This document shows positions 32,346-33,876 of a DNA stretch of 33,876 nt, piece by piece. How positions within the stretch are numbered: the first letter of the stretch is position 1; each line of letters opens with the position of its first letter. The position numbers and the translations under genes were made by a program. The notes below the pieces were generated by a model, which worked only from the letters and a program-made list of their open reading frames with translations, did not search any database and was not told the DNA's origin. The DNA comes from Reclinomonas americana ATCC 50394 (taxonomy: Eukaryota; Jakobida; Jakobea; Jakobida). The stretch lies in assembly GCA_048213135.1 (NCBI GenBank), contig PS015092.1, positions 100,838-134,713 on the forward strand, given 5' to 3'.

Positions 32346-33876
32346 GGCAGCGCAGGTTGCCATGGGCAAAGGCGGTTGCCACTGAATGGCAACTGTGCGT
32401 GCCACTAAATCGACATGTGTCGGTGTGGTTTCTCTGCCAGCGACCATGTGAGACACATGGTGGGGGTGGTGCCTGAGAAGTTTGGAGTGGAAAGTCGCGC
32501 TCTTCGAGGAGGAAAAGCGCGTACACTGATCGGTCGGTGGCAACGGAATTTGCCCGCGAGCGAAATATGACAAAATCTATTTGCTGTGTTTGCTTTGTTT
32601 GCCTGGCTTATGGCCTTTTCCCGTATTTGCTGAGCCGAGTGCAATCGCAGAAAACGCTATGCGTCTATGCAAGTGCGTCAAATCCACTGGTCACCACTCT
32701 TATATATGCGTGGAAGATCGCAGCGNNNNNNNNNNNNNNNNNNNNTGGCTATGTATGCGCACACTGCACACGCATGTACACGCAATAGTGACAGCGCTCA
32801 ACCATGTGCGAGTGAGTGTGAGAGTCACAACGCACAACCACAAACAGACGAACGCGTAAGCCGCTTTCGGAAAGCGGGCAGCAAACACCGATGCGAAATC
32901 ACAGGTACTCGCCTCCGTGTGGCGACAGTGTGTGAGTCTCTCACTGAGTGCCACGCGCGACTGTGCACTAGGTGCGCAAAAAAGGTTGCACTCACAAGAA
33001 AACCCGTGGTGCATGTGGAAGAAAGAAAAGAGTGGTGGACTCGGAGGGTGTCAAAGGGTTGAGGGTCTGCACAACGACTATGAAGCTCACTGCCTGGCTA
33101 CAGAGCACGAAGCAGAAGGAGAGATTACTTGCAACTCCACTAGAGTGTATCAGATCGAGGAGATATCGAAGCAGCAGTGAATGCATAAAACACTCGCTGC
33201 TTCTGCGCGTGCACTTTCGAGAGGGATGACTTGCACAATAAGTGCGGATACATGCACGTCTCTCACGGTCGCAGTGTGTGTGCCACATGGCCATGGTGAA
33301 CTCACCGCAAAAAAATAAAAATAAACTGCTCCAGCTCGCTGCAATTTTTCGCGGAAAACAGAACTTTCTTTGACTGCACTGCGAGATGCCACTTCTCCCG
33401 CTTTGTGTTTGATCTCGCGGCAACACATTGCAGCGAGAGGTGCTGTGTGCACAGAGAAACCGCAGCGAAACAAAGCGTTTGGGTGGCGACTCCGAGTTCT
33501 CGCATGGGCGTACGCGTCGCCAGATTAGGCTAATATCGAACGCCATGATGCCACTCAGAGTGGTCACTGCGCGACACACGCTGTTTAGGCAGAAGCGTCT
33601 ACTCACACTCTCCACAGTGCAGTTGCTCTTTCTGTGCCTGCACCAGTGGAAGTTGTGTGCGCTTGATTTTCACTGCCAGATATCGAACCCTTGAATTTGA
33701 ATTCGTCAGCACTCCCGCCTTCGCTTCCGCCATAGCGACTGGCAGACACATGCACCACCGAACACCGTTTCCTGTCTGCAGCGTCGCCCAAACGGTGAGC
33801 GATGTCCGCGCGACTGCCGTGGCACATCAATACTCCGAAAATGGCAAACGATAATTAGTTGATCGCAGTTGCCGCT
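32346..33876. other. Right end of the window, no gene recognised
   Basis: This stretch has a 20-N gap (32726-32745), a short perfect palindrome CCGCTTTC-G-GAAAGCGG (32861-32877) and an A-rich element with AATAAA-like sequence at about 33310-33325. Frames up to 207 codons exist on the minus strand (32992-33615), but they are Ser/Cys/Arg-rich and lack motifs or plausible splice structure. Confidence 0.5.

Noticed and set aside
32861-32877. 17-bp palindrome CCGCTTTC-G-GAAAGCGG
   Set aside because: Too short and isolated to assign as an operator, terminator or element end.
1-33876. CRISPR arrays, tRNA or rRNA genes, bacterial operon signals
   Set aside because: I looked for repeat-spacer patterns, tRNA T-loop sequences and clustered short-spaced frames on both strands and saw none that hold up.

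Overview
This window comes from a nuclear genome of a single-celled eukaryote. The genes are split by many short GT-AG introns (mostly 57-115 bp), intergenic DNA and introns are full of microsatellites, and there are six assembly gaps. I cannot place the lineage from sequence alone. The UBE2S orthologue, together with a large secreted NHL/fibronectin-like protein, fits a free-living protist. I saw no prokaryotic operon, CRISPR, tRNA or rRNA signal.

Layout. Positions 1-203 hold the last exon of a short-chain dehydrogenase-like gene (+). Positions 318-2638 hold a tandem pair of GNAT-type acetyltransferase genes (+); the first copy carries a 1-nt frameshift. Positions 2945-3978 hold a six-exon UBE2S ubiquitin-conjugating enzyme (-). 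Positions 5022-11954 hold a Mutator-like (MULE) transposase (+). It can be assembled from 18 exons with an intact frame and a complete DDE triad spread over exons 7, 9 and 11. Positions 12340-14758 are microsatellite and minisatellite DNA without a recognisable gene. Positions 14888-19679 hold a secreted NHL plus fibronectin-III-like repeat protein (-) whose C-terminus runs into a gap. Around 20525-20673 lies a near-perfect 52-bp inverted repeat. Positions 21226-21960 show a decayed or partial coding region with a repeated peptide.

Positions 22269-31774 hold two large genes facing each other. An 11-exon gene of unknown function (+, 22269-26748) ends 96 bp from the end of a 16-exon gene (-, 31774-26845). 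The second gene has a C2H2 finger, an acidic stretch and motifs that resemble tnp2/DUF4218-type (CACTA/EnSpm-like) transposases: GD...CxxC, DLMH and PKSHxxxHFP. I read the pair as one candidate two-gene DNA transposon or a domesticated remnant of one. The rest, to 33876, contains a possible small divergent exon pair and no gene I can recognise.

Two points cut across genes. First, both transposase-like genes keep open frames through 15-17 introns, with phases matching at every junction I worked out, so they are not randomly decaying relics. Second, at least seven introns in four genes are best explained by an unusual 5' splice site, GTTGCG, which looks like the common local donor GTGCGT with one extra T. 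All exon models here were made by hand from frame, splice dinucleotides and family motifs. They have not been tested against RNA or databases.
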